DNA of 64,000 bases from Piezodorus guildinii (Eukaryota > Arthropoda > Insecta > Hemiptera > Pentatomidae). This document shows, piece by piece, positions 48,406 to 63,545 of this stretch. The stretch covers positions 84,615,474 through 84,679,473 of the forward strand of contig CM041294.1 in assembly GCA_023052935.1 (NCBI GenBank), written 5' to 3'. The stretch's first letter is position 1. Every line of letters starts with the position of its first letter. The translations under genes and the position numbers were made by a program. Under the pieces are notes generated by a model. The model saw only the letters and a list, made by a program, of their open reading frames with translations. It did not search any database and was not told where the DNA came from.

Positions 48406-49935
48406 CTCAAAATGTGATATTTGTTTCTTTGTGTTTTATTTTTATGTTTATTTTTTTATAATGCTAAATTTAAGATTTTGTTGGTAATATTTTGTATTAT
48501 ATAGGGACTGTGCAGCATTATTAGAAGTTTTCTAAAGATCTCTTGATCAAAGTTTTAGTATGCACCACATGTGCCTTCATGATAATAATAATATTAATGC
48601 TACAAAGAAAAAAAAATAAAATGCTAGTCTACTGATTCCAGCTCTGTCATTTGCCATTTTTTAAAAATTTCACAATGTTTAGAGAATATAAAGAGGCAAG
48701 AAATTAGTGATTATTTTTCTATTTTTGCACTGTCCCCATATAAATTTGTTTACATTATTTGTTTAATTTGTACCTTGTATCAAATTATCAGCTGTTTAGA
48801 TTTAAAATTAATGCAACATGTACAGCAAAACTCTCACTGCAACAGGTTAAAATATTATTCCCAGCGATAATTGTTATAAAGAGTATATTATATACTTATG
48901 TACTTATATAATTATGTATAGTTTATACAAGTTTACCTCTGTTTTATTTTTTACATATCTTTGTTAAAGACAAAGATTATATGCACATTTTGAGTTTGAA
49001 CTTTTAAGTACTATTATTTTTCCTTGTGAAGAAGTAAAAAAAAATAAAAATTAAACTACTAATCAGCTATTATTCTTAAAATTTTGGGATAAACTCCACT
49101 TTTATAATTTTAAATATGGCACTTACACTCTGATGTCAAAGGCTTATCAGAATATTTTATAGATATTATGATGCTATTTGTCTAATGTAGTACCCAATTT
49201 AAGCATGTTTGTTTCTTTTGGTGATATATAAATTAAAGTTGGCAATAGATTTTTTATTACTAAATCAAGTCTTCCTTCCTGTATTTTCTTTTTTTTTTTT
49301 TCTGAAAAAGAACTTTGAAAAGGGATTTGATGTATGTTCAAGCTAATTTAGTATTTTATTTTGATTGATCACAAGCAATAAAAAACACCTGGGCATTGAT
49401 TACCAAGCTGTTGTATACCCTAAAACCAAAACAAGTACTTTATTTTCATGTGTTTTTTTTTTCTTCTTGTTCACAAAAAAACCAAAACAATGTTATTTTT
49501 AACACATAATCACTTATTTTATGATCACATGGGTAATAAAAAAATGTTTTATTTTGTTATTAGCCTGGTTTTCTAATATTTTCCCTTGCAAGGGAGTTTC
49601 GCTGCACATGTTTCTTTTATAAAGACATGTATGGAAGTTGATGTTAAACTAGATTGTGAAATTATTCATGTTATTATTCATAAATAAATATTACTGCTTT
49701 AGTAATACCATATTTTATAGATTCTCTGTCCGTTCTTTAAATAATTTTGCACTCATTCTAGTAGTATGAATTGTAGGAGTTACCAAATGCCTGTTTGTTT
49801 TAATTATGACTTTTTGAAAAAGTGTGAAACAATGGAAGTTATTTTCAGCTTGTTTAAGAGTTATTTTGTTTATAGAGAGTTAGTTTGTTTTACTTGAATT
49901 ATATGCTCAACAACTTAATATTTAATTGTATAAAA
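48406..49935 (+). other. TTC39C 3'UTR region and AT-rich flank
   Basis: Follows the TTC39C stop. Several AATAAA-type signals exist (for example near 48615, 49375 and 49683), so the transcript end cannot be fixed. No other gene was seen. Confidence 0.4.
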
Positions 49936-49939
49936 ATGC

Positions 49940-51540
49940 TGAAAATTATTACAAAATGGTTTATTATTTCCAAATAATAATATTAGGGTATAACTGTTTA
50001 TATGGCTGCTGATAGACAATTAAGTAATATGAAAAGCACTAATTCAAGGATCATATCATAACACTACCACTGATTTCAAAACGCAATATCTAAGCTAGTT
50101 GTAAACCAAATTTAGTGATTCTTTTTTCATTTGGTCCAAATTTTTTTTTGAGAATAGCACTGGAATCTCCTGGAACCCTGATTTGCTATCTACTTGTGAA
50201 GTTTAGTTTGTCATCCCGAGTGTACAACATAAATCATTAGTTCAAGATAATTGTTTTGATACTAATAAAGTTTCTATTCATTTTCATTGTATTATTGACA
50301 TGTAATATTTTTTGTTTTTGTTTATTCATAGATTTCAAAATGCAATATCTAAGCTAGTTGTTGACCAAATTCAATGATTCTTTTTTGTATTCATTCATTT
50401 ATTTATAAGGACAAAACGGATTTTTTTTATTCGTTATTCGGATTCTACGTATTTTGAAACGTTAGCTCTCAAATTTTGAGCAGGGGTAATTATTTTTTTT
50501 TGTCGATTACAAATTTTGATTATTGAAAATAATAAACCAAAAGCATTTATACAAGACTGCGTAACTATTTCCTTTTCTTTTCTTTTGATTTTCATTCAAA
50601 TAAAATTTCCTGATTCCAGAAAACCTTACATTTTATCTTTATCAACAATAATAACCAAGTTTTCAGGGAATCACATCTCTAATAAGTTGTGGCTTGACCA
50701 TATAAGATAATTTTTTTAATTTTTTTTTTTTCACATTGTCTTGATCACGAAAATCTTTTCGATTTTTCTCTATCTTCAATAATAACCGATTTTTGGTGTA
50801 ATTACATCTATTATAATCTGTTACTTGATTATACATATGAATTTTTTTATTTATTTATCACGCTTTACTGATTCTAAAACTCTATACACATTTTTCTTTA
50901 TCTTCAAAAATAACTGAGCTATAAGCGTATTTATGTGAACAAATTTTGGTTTCTTTTGATTTCTTTTTTCTCTTTTATATAATTATTCGCGGTTTTTTGG
51001 TTAAAAACAATAATTAATTTTTTTCTATGTTCCTAAAATAACGTAGTTACAAGCGTATATATAGGCGAGAATTCATTTTTTGTTTGTTTTTTAATTTATT
51101 TATTTATTTTATTTTTTTGTGCTTTACTGATTCTAAAACTCTATACATACTTTTCTCTATCGTCAAAAATAACTGAGTTATGAGCGTATTTATGTGTAAA
51201 ATTTCAATTTTTTTTTCACTTTTATAACATAATTCGCCATTTTTTGGTTAAAAACACTAATAAATTTTTTTTCTATCTTCCAAAATAACTGAGTTATTGA
51301 ATAAAATCCTTTTAATCGGCCGCCATTTTAAAACTAACCAGCTGATATCAACGTCTAGTGAATTTCAAAATAATTGGTCCAGCAGTTTCGGAGAAATGCC
51401 GCGGACGGTGGACAAAAGGATTTTTTTTATTCATTATTCGGATTCTAAGCATCTTGAAAAGTTAGCTCTCAAATTTTGAGCAGGGGTAATTTTTTTTTGG
51501 TTGATTACAAAGGTTGATTATTGAAAATAATAAACCAAAA
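49940..51540 (-). mobile_element. Repeat M2, copy 2, with internal subrepeats
   Basis: Reverse-complement match to 34855-35830 and longer. A subunit around AAAATAACTGAGTTATAAGC with TTTATGTG and CTGATTCTAAAACTCTATAC recurs several times between 50700 and 51300, so this copy has expanded internally. Non-coding. Confidence 0.6.
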
Positions 51541-51544
51541 AGCA

Positions 51545-53027
51545 AAAAACAATATGATAAAACTTTAATTTTTTAAATGTCTGAAAACCTTTTGCTTTCA
51601 TACTTCTTCTGATAGAATATTGGTAGTTATTACTGTTTCTTGTTATCCTTTGTATACTCATCCACTTTGATATTTGAAACCATATATCTTTTATATATAT
51701 ATATGTCATTGTAAGTCCAGAAACACATGTTTTTTGCAACTAGTAAATCATTTAATTTTTATCTTTAAAAATAAAATAATAAAGTAACAATTAAAAGGGA
51801 GATGGGGTTGAAAAAAATTGACACTAATAATATAAGATAATAATGATATGGAATGAAAGAAATACTTTTATTGTCACTGATAATAATAATTTATTTGTAT
51901 TAATTCAGTGGATGGCGATCAATATATAAATATATATACTTTTAGATATTATTAAAATGAGTTCTGAGCATAAAAATGTTCAGCAAATTTTATATTATAG
52001 AAAAGAGATTTGCTGTGCTTATGTCTTTCCAAAAATTGAAAGGGATAATGAGAAAATCAATAAACATTTTTAAAAATTTAATTTCTGAGTGGATTCTATC
52101 GATGCTTAATGCTTTATAATTAACATTATCGTTACTTCAATTAACGGGTCAATAACAAGATTAAGAAATCTTGGCTATTTAAAAGCCTAATTATTTATTA
52201 ATGTATAGATCTATTATGATATTTTTAACATTATTAAACATTAACTTTAATTGTCGTATTAATCAATCTGTTGAATGTATCTAGTCTTATATAATGTTAA
52301 ACTATAATAAATCTAATAAACTACAAAAAAAATAAGCATGAATATAAAATTATAATTTCTGACCGAAATTACTTTTCAGTCAAAACTGTATAAATATATC
52401 CTTTTATTTAATATGAGTAAAAGTTAATAATACAAAATTGTTAATAATGGAATGGTTGTAAAAATTAACATACATTAATATACTACTAGAGGTTGGCGAT
52501 GGAAGTTTTTATATGTTTTTAAATATTTTCTAATTATTCTAATCTGACTCTTAATGAATAAGATCATACTGGTAGTCTTTCGTTGTTTGTATGGAATAAC
52601 ATAAAACAAAACAAAATTGTTGCCATCTATCTTATTGCTATCTAATGTATGATTTTTTTAAACATTTCTACGTGGTTTGTAAGCTTATTTATGTCTAAAT
52701 TAATTTAATATAAGATTCATCGAGAATAAACCATAATATACTCTTAAACAATTTAAAAATGTGCAGATCCATTTTCTGGGTCTATCAAAACAATGTATTC
52801 TGTATAAAGTACCTAAATTGTGCATGGGGCTATGAAATAGATTTCAAATGCACTTCCAAATCCTTCTGATTAATTTCAATACAGAGCTATGTACAGTTAT
52901 TTTTGGAAAAAAAAAATGTTCGGTTTGTTGATGAATGTTATAAATAGAAAACATCAAAATTAAAAAGAAAAAAAAATACTTCCATAGAAACATTCAATGA
53001 ATTTAAAAAGAGATCACTGAAATAAAG
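51545..53027. other. AT-rich DNA, nothing recognised
   Basis: No coherent frame, no match to the repeat families above, no RNA gene. Confidence 0.4.
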
Positions 53028-53255
53028 AGGTGAGGTAGCTGAGAGAGTTAAGGCTCAGCCACCATAGTTTCTTCAACACTATTCCATATTTGAACCCAGC
53101 CAAGGTAGTTTTGAAATTTATTCTTTTGCGATAGCCCCACGGAAGTATTCTCAATCTTCCCATTATGGTTAGAATAGGTTGGTTATTTGCTGGATAACAT
53201 GTCCTGTTTGCCATAATTTGAGTAATAAGGGATGTTAAACACAGAAAAAAAAATA
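53028..53255 (+). mobile_element. tRNA-derived SINE, family S4
   Basis: GAGGTAGCTGAGAGAGTTAA is A-box-like and ATATTTGAACCC is B-box-like, about 50 bases apart, as in tRNA-derived promoters. The body ends AATAAGGGATGTTAAACACAG followed by an A run. Body unlike S1-S3. Confidence 0.65.
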
Positions 53256-56200
53256 ACTAAAAAATTGATTTGATACATCATTTCTAATCCCAGTCCAACT
53301 AGACATTTTTTAAATAATAATATTTTTTTGTCCAGAAGATTTGTATTATAATTGACTAAAAGTTGTGAAAATTAATTTTAATTATTATGAAAAGATATTC
53401 ATTTATAGACTGTTGCTTCTAACAAGCTTTAACTTAATAACTTGTTTTTAAAAAAATCCAGAATAGTATCATTCCATATAAATACCGAACATGTAATGTT
53501 ATGTTTTCTGTGTGTGTTAAAAACATTTGAGCCGTTGATTTTGAAAGTGGCCTAACTCCACATATGCTTAATTAAGATATTTATTATTAATAATTTCTAA
53601 CACAGTGATGAAGGTAATTTTAATTAATTTGTATTTGACAAGTTACCCTGTTTGTGGAAAATTGTAATGGTTAAGTAATAAGTACGTTAAATTAATGCAG
53701 ATAAACAAAATTTAATTTAAGCAAAAAATATCTCAATTCAAGTATAAATGTACTTTCAAAATAAACAGCTCATTTTATAGTTCTAGAATTTATAAACTTT
53801 ATGAAACTGTCAATGAGTGTATTATAATTTTATATTCCGTTTTACTTAGGATTAGAACCTAATGTTACCATACTTTAATTTTTTATCTCGATGTTGTACT
53901 TATTAAATTAAAACTATAACAATGTTATTGTTAATGTATTTTTAAAAAAAATATTGAATGGATGTCAATCTATTAAGTTCATGTTGACTTGGTTGTTAAT
54001 TATATCATTATAACTTATATTAATGTTCAAGCTACAAGGCTGTGCACGATGAAGGAAGTTTTGAAATTATAAATTAAAAAAAAAATATATACAATGATTA
54101 AAAGCCACGCTACACAGTGAAAGAAGAGATAGGTAAAATATCATGAGAGCGAGGTCTTGTGAAAGTTCACAAAAGTAACAGAAAAGGGAGAAGGCATAAT
54201 TTTTAAAAATAAATTTGGATAATAACATTATATATTACTTTATGAAAAATCCTATAATATCAATAAATATAAGAAAAGATAGAAAAAAGTAAACAATAAA
54301 GTTATATCAAACAAACAGGTGTAATATACACATAATAAAAACATGTTTTTTAAATGTAGAAATCCCATTTTAAGAAATTAAAAATTATTTATAATAAAAG
54401 TTTAAAAAAATAAATGAAGTTTTATAGAAAATTTAGTAATTGAATATTGATAATAATAAGTTGAAAATATGAGAGTGTATGATAATTCACTCTCACCAAA
54501 TCTCACGATATATTAACTACCTGTTTTCTCACCGTGCAGTCTTAATCGTTGAACTTGGAAAAGATGGAATGTAAGGTTGTGATTGATCATATTGTGCCAT
54601 AGCATTTTAGTATGTTCTTGCCCTAGTAATACTTTAATACATACCATTCAAATTTTGTGTTCAATATTCCTTTGAGTTTTATACAATTTATTTTTAGAAC
54701 TATGTTTTTATTTTGTAGACAATATTTCATAATTTTATGTGATACCACCTGTACAAGTTCCTTCCGAATTTCCCAATGGTCAGCTATTGATATTTATAAT
54801 TAAAATAAGATTCTGTTTATCGATCTCGAAAAACTCTCCTTAAAGTTTTAAACTTATTTTATCTGATATTTTAAATTCATCAGTTACTTTTAAGAGATAA
54901 ATTTTATAAGAGAGAACCTTTGTTAATATAGAAAAACATAGTCAAATATTTTAAATAGTTTTTACTGATACTAAATTTTCATTTAAATCTGCTATTAATA
55001 CTTCAGTAATTGGTCTGGCAATTAAATTGTCTTACATATATATATTTATATATATTGCATCATTCTGAATCATCAACAAAATTTTAATTTTGTGTTTTAT
55101 TTTATATGGTCAGCTTTAAAGTGTATTATTGCCTCTCTTTTACAGTTTTGATATAGATGTGTAAGCCATTTGAATGTTTGAAACTTTACTGATTAAATAT
55201 ATATTACTCAATTAAGAATAATTGGCAAGTATATAATCCAAAAAGATTATAATCTTAACATGTCTATTAAAAGTTCTAGTTGTTAAGACAATGAAGATGA
55301 AATTATTAGAAGAAAATTAATATAAAACAAAATGAAGAGATTAGTATCTCAAGGGAAAGAAAGGTTACTTTAAATATTGTGGTTTTTGTTTTGTTATGAT
55401 GTATAGTCTTCAATAATAAATATGTTAAAAAGCTATACTCTGCTAATTTTGATTGTGATGCAAAAATACTAAGTTGTAGAAGGTGGGAAAAAAAATGCTG
55501 TTTAATGTGAAATCTTCTTTGGATTTGATCCAGCTATTTAAAGACTGTTTTTGGCTTTCTTGTTGTACACTACTTTTTGCCTAATCATTGTGGTTGTAAT
55601 TTTATTCCTTGTAATGTTTAGTATCAGTGCAAATAATATTAACGTATTATACATGTGTAATGAAGGTTATTTCTGGCAAAATGTAATTTATGTTGACTTT
55701 ATTATTAGATACCAAATTGTAATATTAGTACTGTGTTTCGGAAGATATTTAAACAATCTGTAATGCTAAATCTAAAATATTTACTTGAATAGTCCTATAT
55801 CATGAATCACATAACCGTCCAACTACAAAACATAATTGAGAGATTTTTCAATTCCTGCCATTGTTAAGTATTAGATTTTTTTAAAATTATTAATTCCTTT
55901 AATAATATTGTATTTTATATATTTTTGCTTAGACAATCTAGTTTATGTGTTTTATGCAAAATAAAGTCATCACAATTATACCTTTTATTTAAATACAATT
56001 AAACCACCAGTAACATTCTAGTATCTATATTTTATTGTCATATGAAAGGATACAGTTGAGTAAGTATGGTAAATCTGCCCCTGTGGCTTTTTGAACTCAA
56101 ACTTGGAGGATCAGTTTGGTGTCAAATAAAAATAATTCACCTACATTTTTAGCTTTTTAATTAAAACGGTTTTCAAGATTTTTTAAAAAACCTCAAACAT

Positions 56201-56580
56201 TTTATTATTTTTTTTAATAAAATTTGAAATTAATTAATGGTGATTTTTTTTTCTAGATTCTTAGGGTTCAAATAAATGAAAAAATGATATGATCATGATT
56301 CTTAGAGCAAAGGCGTTTTTTAGGAGAAGAAAGAAAATCAAAATATATGTATTTTTAACCTTTTCAAAAAGTGTCAATCACTGAATGTGTCTGAAAATGT
56401 CTCCTCTATACTCATAGAAACATTTTCAATCATTTTACTACAAAATGATTGGTTATAAGCTATGTTTTTTCAAACCTGTGACAGGCTAACACCAGGTCCA
56501 TACTATGCTCAAAAAAATTATACATCCATTTTTTTTATTAAAATTAGTTTTATAATTATCCAATTTTGTGTTTAAGTTTT
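53256..56580. other. AT-rich DNA, no gene recognised
   Basis: A 70-codon frame at 55551-55763 is hydrophobic and AT-driven, with no supporting context. Nothing else was found. Confidence 0.4.
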
Positions 56581-56584
56581 TTCA

Positions 56585-58104
56585 TAAGGCCTTTCACCCT
56601 TCCGAAATCATTAATATCATTCAAAGATTACCATCCAAAAAAGCTCCTGGCCATGATCTCATTACATCCCATATCCTGAAACAGCACCCCAAAAAAGCCA
56701 TACTCTTACTCACCTACATATATAATGCCACACTTCGTTCTACCTACTTTCCCGATCCTTGGAAATTGTCCATTATCAAAATGATTCCTAAACCTAAAAA
56801 GTCTCTAGAAAATCCTTCATCCTACCGTCCTATCTCTCTTTTGCCCATCATGGGCAAAATACTGGAAAAACTCCTCCTAAAACGTCTATATCCAATCCTT
56901 GACATTCATCACGTTATTCTTGACCACCAGTTTGGATTTCGCTCATCCCATTCCACTATACAGCAGTGTCACCGTGTGGTGGATGTGATATCTTCCACAT
57001 TGGAGCGCGGAATGTATTGCACTGGAGCCTTCCTCGACGTGGAACAGGCTTTTGACCGAGTTTGGCATCCAGGACTGCTCTACAAACTTCGTCACTTCCT
57101 CCCTCCTACCTACTTCTTATTAATCCGTTCCTACCTCACAGATAGAACCTTTAAAGTAAACCATAACCTTTCCTTCTCCGCCATATTTACTCAGAACGCA
57201 GGTGTGCCCCAAGGTAGCATCCTGGGTCCAATCCTTTATACCATATATACAGCTGATATTCCTACTCATCCTTGCACTGTCCTCACTATATACGCCGATG
57301 ACACATGTGTGCTATCTGTAAAAAATGACCCAACTATTGCTTCCTAAACTCTTCAGTCTCACATTGTTTCCATTGAAGAATGGTGTCAAAAGTGGAGGAT
57401 CAAAATAAATCCTACTAAATCCCACCAAATTACCTTTACCCTGCGCCGCAAACCTATGTCTGCCTGTCCCACTATATCCTTTGGCAATATTCCACTCACC
57501 TCAGTTGAACAGATCTGATACCTAGGACTGCATCTTGACAGACGACTTACTTGGAATCCTCACACTAGACTGAAACGACAAGAAACAGCTCGCAGATATC
57601 GCTTATTAAAACATTTACTTGACAAACGTTCAAAACTTCCCACCTACTACAAAAAACTAATTTATATTACCATACTTCATCAAATTCCTCTCGCATCCAA
57701 TCCTTGCAATCCAAAATCCTCCGAAAGATCATAAATGCCCCTTACTTTGTCACCAATAAAATAATCCACAAAGACCTGAATATCCCATTAGTTGCAGACT
57801 TAGCCCGAATTAGATATACTTCCTTTCACTCCAAATTACCACTCCACCCAAACCCACTTGTCCGCAATTCTCATCTCCTTCTATTCCTGATCATCCTCCG
57901 AGGCGGCTGAAACGCCGATGGCCTCGAGACCTCCTTGTCTGAAAAACCTTTGAAGTGCTACCACTGGGTAGATTCTTCTCACGCCTATCATGTCCATATC
58001 TCATGTGTGAACAGTCACATTTTCTTGATGTATTTTTTGTGTTAATACAGTTGTAAATATCTCTATAATAAATATTAAAAAAAAAAAAGAAAAAAAAAAA
58101 AAAA
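56585..58104 (+). pseudogene. Jockey-clade LINE, copy 2, inactivated
   Basis: Nearly identical to copy 1 from its position 16445 onward, so it is truncated further downstream. Breaks: TAA at 57345-57347 and TGA at 57516-57518 where copy 1 has CAA and CGA, a deletion of about 46 bases near 57677, and a one-base loss near 57870. The YADD box is intact. It ends with the same 3'UTR and an A-rich tail at about 58075-58104. The differing breaks show independent decay after insertion from a common source. Confidence 0.85.
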
Positions 58105-59316
58105 GTTTTTTCATCTTCAAAATCTTAATAATCAAGCATCTAACTATCAAACAGAAGAATAACAAGTAATAAACATATATTTCCTTTAATGGTTTGAAAT
58201 TTTCAGAATAATAAAATTGGAAGTTTTGAAATACTAGTAATATAGATAGGACATAAACATAAGCTGGTTCAAAAGAAATTGAGAAAATAGGCAAACATAG
58301 ATAGTATAAATGGCTATTGAAATTTCTAGCGTGGCAAGAGCTAGACTGATCTACAGATTTTACTTTTAACAATACAGATCAAGGGAAGAAATATTGAAAA
58401 AATAAAAAAAATAAAGGGAAAAATAATAAATACATAAAAATATATAAAAAGTGTTTATTAAAAGCTTCTTTTCTAAAACACACAATATCAAATGGTGAGC
58501 AAACAAAATTAACACTGCAAGAAAGCATCAAGTGATACATTCCATGCATAAGTGATAAGAAAAACAAAAATGGTTCATCACTGTAAAAAATAAAAATAAC
58601 AAATAAATATGAAATATACAAAAATATTAATTATACAAAAATTACAGACTAAAAATAAAACATAATCCTTCAGATTATAAACAATATCTTTGGAATGAAA
58701 AGGCATTTTAATAAATTTTTTTTTTAAATAAATAATTATTTACAATTCGTGATATTTAATTTTTTTTCTCTCTTAAATAATCACCATACATTTTCTTAAA
58801 ATAATGAAATGACAATGATTGGAAGTCAAATTCAATTTTTTTTTTTTCATTTTTTCATTAAATAATTCTTATAAATGAAGGCTCACTTGAAGGCACTTAA
58901 GTCTAAAATAGGGATTATATTTGAGTATTAATAAAATTTTGGTAAAAATATTTTGTGTATACCCCTGTGTATGCCATTCATTGATAATGTACAAAGATAT
59001 TTTCTGTTAAAGATCATTAATTATTGATAGGAGTAATAGCAGTTTTGATATTGTTGATGACTTAAGGATAATATCAACTTCAGAGAATTCTTAAAAACAG
59101 AGTCTTATATAAAGATAATAAAATCTATAACCATGAAATATTCACATGCTGTCTTATGAGTTTATTTTTGTCCCTATTGTTTAAGACATTAAATAGTAAT
59201 TTGTACTGACTTTGTTGAAGCATTGTGACCACACAGGCATGAATTTTCCATGTATTTTAAGTGATAATGGCTCTATGTTTTATTATCGAGAAGAATAATC
59301 TGGAGCAAAAAAAAAA

Positions 59317-59354
<38 letters not shown>

Positions 59355-62300
59355 TTATATATATATATATAAAATATATATATATATATATCGATTCCCC
59401 ATCCTCTCATGGTTCAGAGACCCATTTGTCTTTCTTTTTCTTTTCTGCACAAATATTTTCCAACAAATAAAGCATCCAACAATTCTTATTTATTAGGAAT
59501 GGCTTACAAATTATGATAGATTTATTATTCTGACTAATGGTTATACATAATATATATTAAATATACTGAACAAATAATAACAGAATTAATATATATCAAG
59601 GAATAATGTTAGAATTATTATGTCAAGTTGGGAAAAGTGACTTTTCTTGAAAATAGAACCCTGACCAACAAAGTCTTGTATTACCAACAAATTCTAAAAG
59701 TATTGGGCATATATTTTCAGTATGATATTATGATGGCTTTCAAGGTAAATTCATGCCACAGTGGTTGCATTGGAATGATAATAATACAACTATATATTTC
59801 TGATTTATTTTTATGAGATGCAGATTTTAGTTTGAGAACTTATATTCTAACAGTGTGACACTGAAAATACAACTAAACATATGGCACATATATTTTTTAA
59901 ACTTTAAAACATATGTTTAATGGTTACAAGGAAACTAAAAAATTGATTTTGTTTAATAAAAGTAACATTAAACAAGAAGTGGAATGATGCTTCAAAAGTA
60001 AATAATAAGCTGAGACCAGGTGTCAATTTAATGGTGTTTTTATAAGATGTTCTAATAAGTGGATTTTAATTTTATTAGATAAACTTTTGTTATTTTATTA
60101 GTCATATAATGCTATGATATGATTTTGATATTTTATTTTAAAGTATACAAAAAATATGTCTCTTTTCTTGATTCAATTATTAAAAGATTAAGAAAGTAAA
60201 AAATGCTGAACAATAGAAAATTATACATATAAAAAAGAAAAATTAAGTTTTTAAAAATTATAAAACCCATTTATATCAGTATTATACTTTTATACATATT
60301 TTTTTATTAATAAACTGTTTTAAAAGTAGTCATTTCTATACATCTCTCTCTATTTTATTTCAGACGTAAATGTATTTATTTTTTAAAAGTGAGTAAAAAA
60401 ACAACTTTTTTATTTTTAATTTAATTATCTTTGATACATTAATTGGAAAATACCAGAACATTTGTTGTTAAAAGAAATTTAAATTAAAAAAAAAAAAAAA
60501 AATGGTTAGTATGAATACAACTCAATTCACAGCTGTTCAAGAATAACAGCTGATCGGTAAATTGAGAACAGCTTTTGGTTTATTTAAACTGATGGAATTA
60601 ATAAATTTAAATTTCATTATTATTGTTATACAAATAATAATTAAATAACAATGACAATAATACCTTCTATATAAGAGCATATGACCAGAATATTTTACTT
60701 AAATGAGAATAACAATGATATGTATCACATGATAAGTTTTAAATTCTTATACAATGTAGAAGTAATTGAATCATTATAAAACATCATAAAGATTAAATCT
60801 TAAAAGTATTCATGTTTTACACAGGTAGTAACAATTCAAAAATGACACAACCTATAGTCACAAAAATAATATCAAAAACAATTTTTAAATCTAATTCACC
60901 CATAATAAATGTTATAAAAATATACTCTACACATAATCTTGTCGAGGAATACCAACATTATTTTAATATGTTGTACTAAATATTAAAATATTCAAGAACC
61001 AGCTGTAGGCACTGGAATGCTATCCAGTTTATGACTTCTTTTTTTTTCAACATTAAATAAGACATTAATACACATTGATTGGAATGTTTTGATATTTTCA
61101 TGTTTTACACAACTAACTAATGATCTTTACAATATAAATAGATGATAACATTTTAAGAGATATGTATTTCCAAAAACATATTAAATGATGGCACTTATTT
61201 ATAAAAGAACCATTGAATGTAAAGATTTAATCGTAATTCTACATAAATAAGGAACAGTGCAGGAAATATAACAAAAGGTTTTATTTTTATAATATCATTA
61301 GCTGACAAAGGTATGTCAAAAACATCTGTTAAAGTTGATAAAGATGGTGATAATTTTAACAACCTGACTATACTTTATTTAATTTTATTATAAACTGGTA
61401 CAAAAAAAACAACAAAAAAAAAAAAAACATATATCACACACATTATGTTCATGATAGAATAATAAATAATTGTATCCTTTGCTAATAACAATCAGCATAA
61501 TGTAAAAATGGCAGGTTAAGGGCTGAAACAAGCTTCTTTATCAGTGGCCTTTTGTAAATACTGTTTTTTTCATATTACTGTCAATATAGAACTACTTTAT
61601 TATAAAATTTTAATAGTGATGTTAATAAATATAAGTTATTTATTTCTGGATTTGTTGTTACGGTTATTACATGTAAAGACTTTTGACATACCAAATCTTA
61701 GCTGCCCTAATTATAACTTAATAATCGGTAAAATAAAACCAATTTTTTTTTCTTCTGTTTTGCACTAACACAATACAATATTAAAGCAAGTATTTGATTC
61801 ACGAAAAGGTACCTTAAATCTTAATACTAATTGAAAAATGTGAAATTACAATTATATGTGATGAGCAATTTCTTTAATTTATTAAAAATAATTATAAAAA
61901 TATATTTTTGATATAAATTACCACATGGAATGCTTTGGCAAACGAGTAAAAATAATCTCAAGATACTAAAAAAAGTCTCAGTTAATAATACATTAAAATA
62001 ATAACCAGAGATGGGATTTTTATGCAATTCTATGATTGCTGATATTTCTAATAAAGTTTAAAAACTAAATTTTTCGAAGCAAGATTTTTTTATTTCCTAC
62101 TGTAATGAAAAATGAAGTTTTTAGACTTTAGCCATTTTGTATTTTTTCCTTTTTTTACTTGACTATATGAAATATTTTGATCCAAACTTCTGTTTTTTTT
62201 TTATTTAATAAAAAAAAAAAATTTCAATTAAACAATTATAGTTGCATCATTTACTTATTAAATTTCATTTAGATTTTTTTTTTCCTTTCTTCAAAAACTA

Positions 62301-63545
62301 TTTAACAAGGAATTAGTTGGAAGTAAAGAATAGGAAAAGTGCACTCAAGAAAGAAAACACTGTTAAATATTTTCTTAATGTCTAATGAGGATTCGGCATA
62401 AGTAGAGGTAAAAAATAAAAATAAATAAAGAAAAGAACAAAAGAAGCAAGAAATAAATAAGCGACATATAATAAAATTATGTACTAATAAAGTATATGAA
62501 AAATTAATCATTGTATAGAATACTTCCATATATGTCTAATCAATACTGTATCAGGCTACTATCATTTTTCATATATTTACCTCCCTACTATTTGATTTGA
62601 ACATATTTTCATTTATACCAATTGTTTTTTTGTAATTATATCTGAGCACTCTTCTTTACGATTTAAGCCAAAACATGAAAAAAGGTATTAAGTTTACTCT
62701 GTTTTTGTTGTCTTTCTTGACTGCATCTCCAAACATTACTATAAAAACTATGAAATTATATTTCGGCTATTTAATTTCACATTTTAATACCTTTTAGTTT
62801 GTTGAATTAAGTTTTCGATTGCATAAAAATCCAATCTTTAGCATTAACTAAATTAACTATAATCTCATTAATTCAAAAATAAATAATATACAATAGAAAA
62901 AAATAAAAATAAATAAATGCATAATATCTACCAGAGAATAAAAAGTAATGTAAGATAAATTAATTCCAATGATTAATAGTTATTCTATAAGTCAGATTAT
63001 GTTCAACTGATAATAACGAAATACAGTGATATAGATGATTAAATAATTTGTATGAACAGTAAACGACTAATAGTTCCTATTGGGACAGCAAGAAATATTT
63101 TAAATAAGTCTTAAACCTAAAATATTATAAAAAAAAAAAAAAAAAACTTAAAAAGAAATACTCTACTTCTACAACCTTTGGTTTTTGTGTTTAAAAGTTA
63201 AATACTTTGACTAAAATTTAATTGACTAATAATTGGTGCAGCTACAAAATAAATTGGTTTTGATTATTACAAAAATTTTGGATTTACCAACACGGCAAAA
63301 TATGAATTTTTATCACAATTCTAAATAAAATAAGTAATAAAATGAAAGTACTTTAATTATATTTTCAAATAGAAAGTTAACAGTTTTTAATATCAATTCA
63401 TATATAATATTCCATTCAAAAAATATAAAATATTTTATAAATTTCAAATTGAGTCAAATAATGTTTTGTTTTTCTTTCTTATGAAGAACAATATTCCATC
63501 AACAAACTACACCTTATGAAATGACCAAAAAAGACATTACCAATA
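58105..63545. other. AT-rich DNA, probable 3' region of the zinc-finger gene at right end
   Basis: Apart from an AT microsatellite near 59321-59392, no repeat or gene was recognised. The part next to 63545 must include the 3'UTR of the minus-strand zinc-finger gene, and several TTTATT (AATAAA on minus) signals occur. Frames such as 59261-59470 are microsatellite artefacts. Confidence 0.4.
59321..59392. repeat. (AT)n microsatellite, interrupted
   Basis: Runs of AT dinucleotide with a few AA or TT interruptions. Confidence 0.9.

Noticed and set aside
55551..55763. Hydrophobic 70-codon frame
   Set aside because: AT-rich random composition with no splice or homology support.
59261..59470. Plus-strand frame rich in Ile and Tyr
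   Set aside because: Translation of the AT microsatellite.
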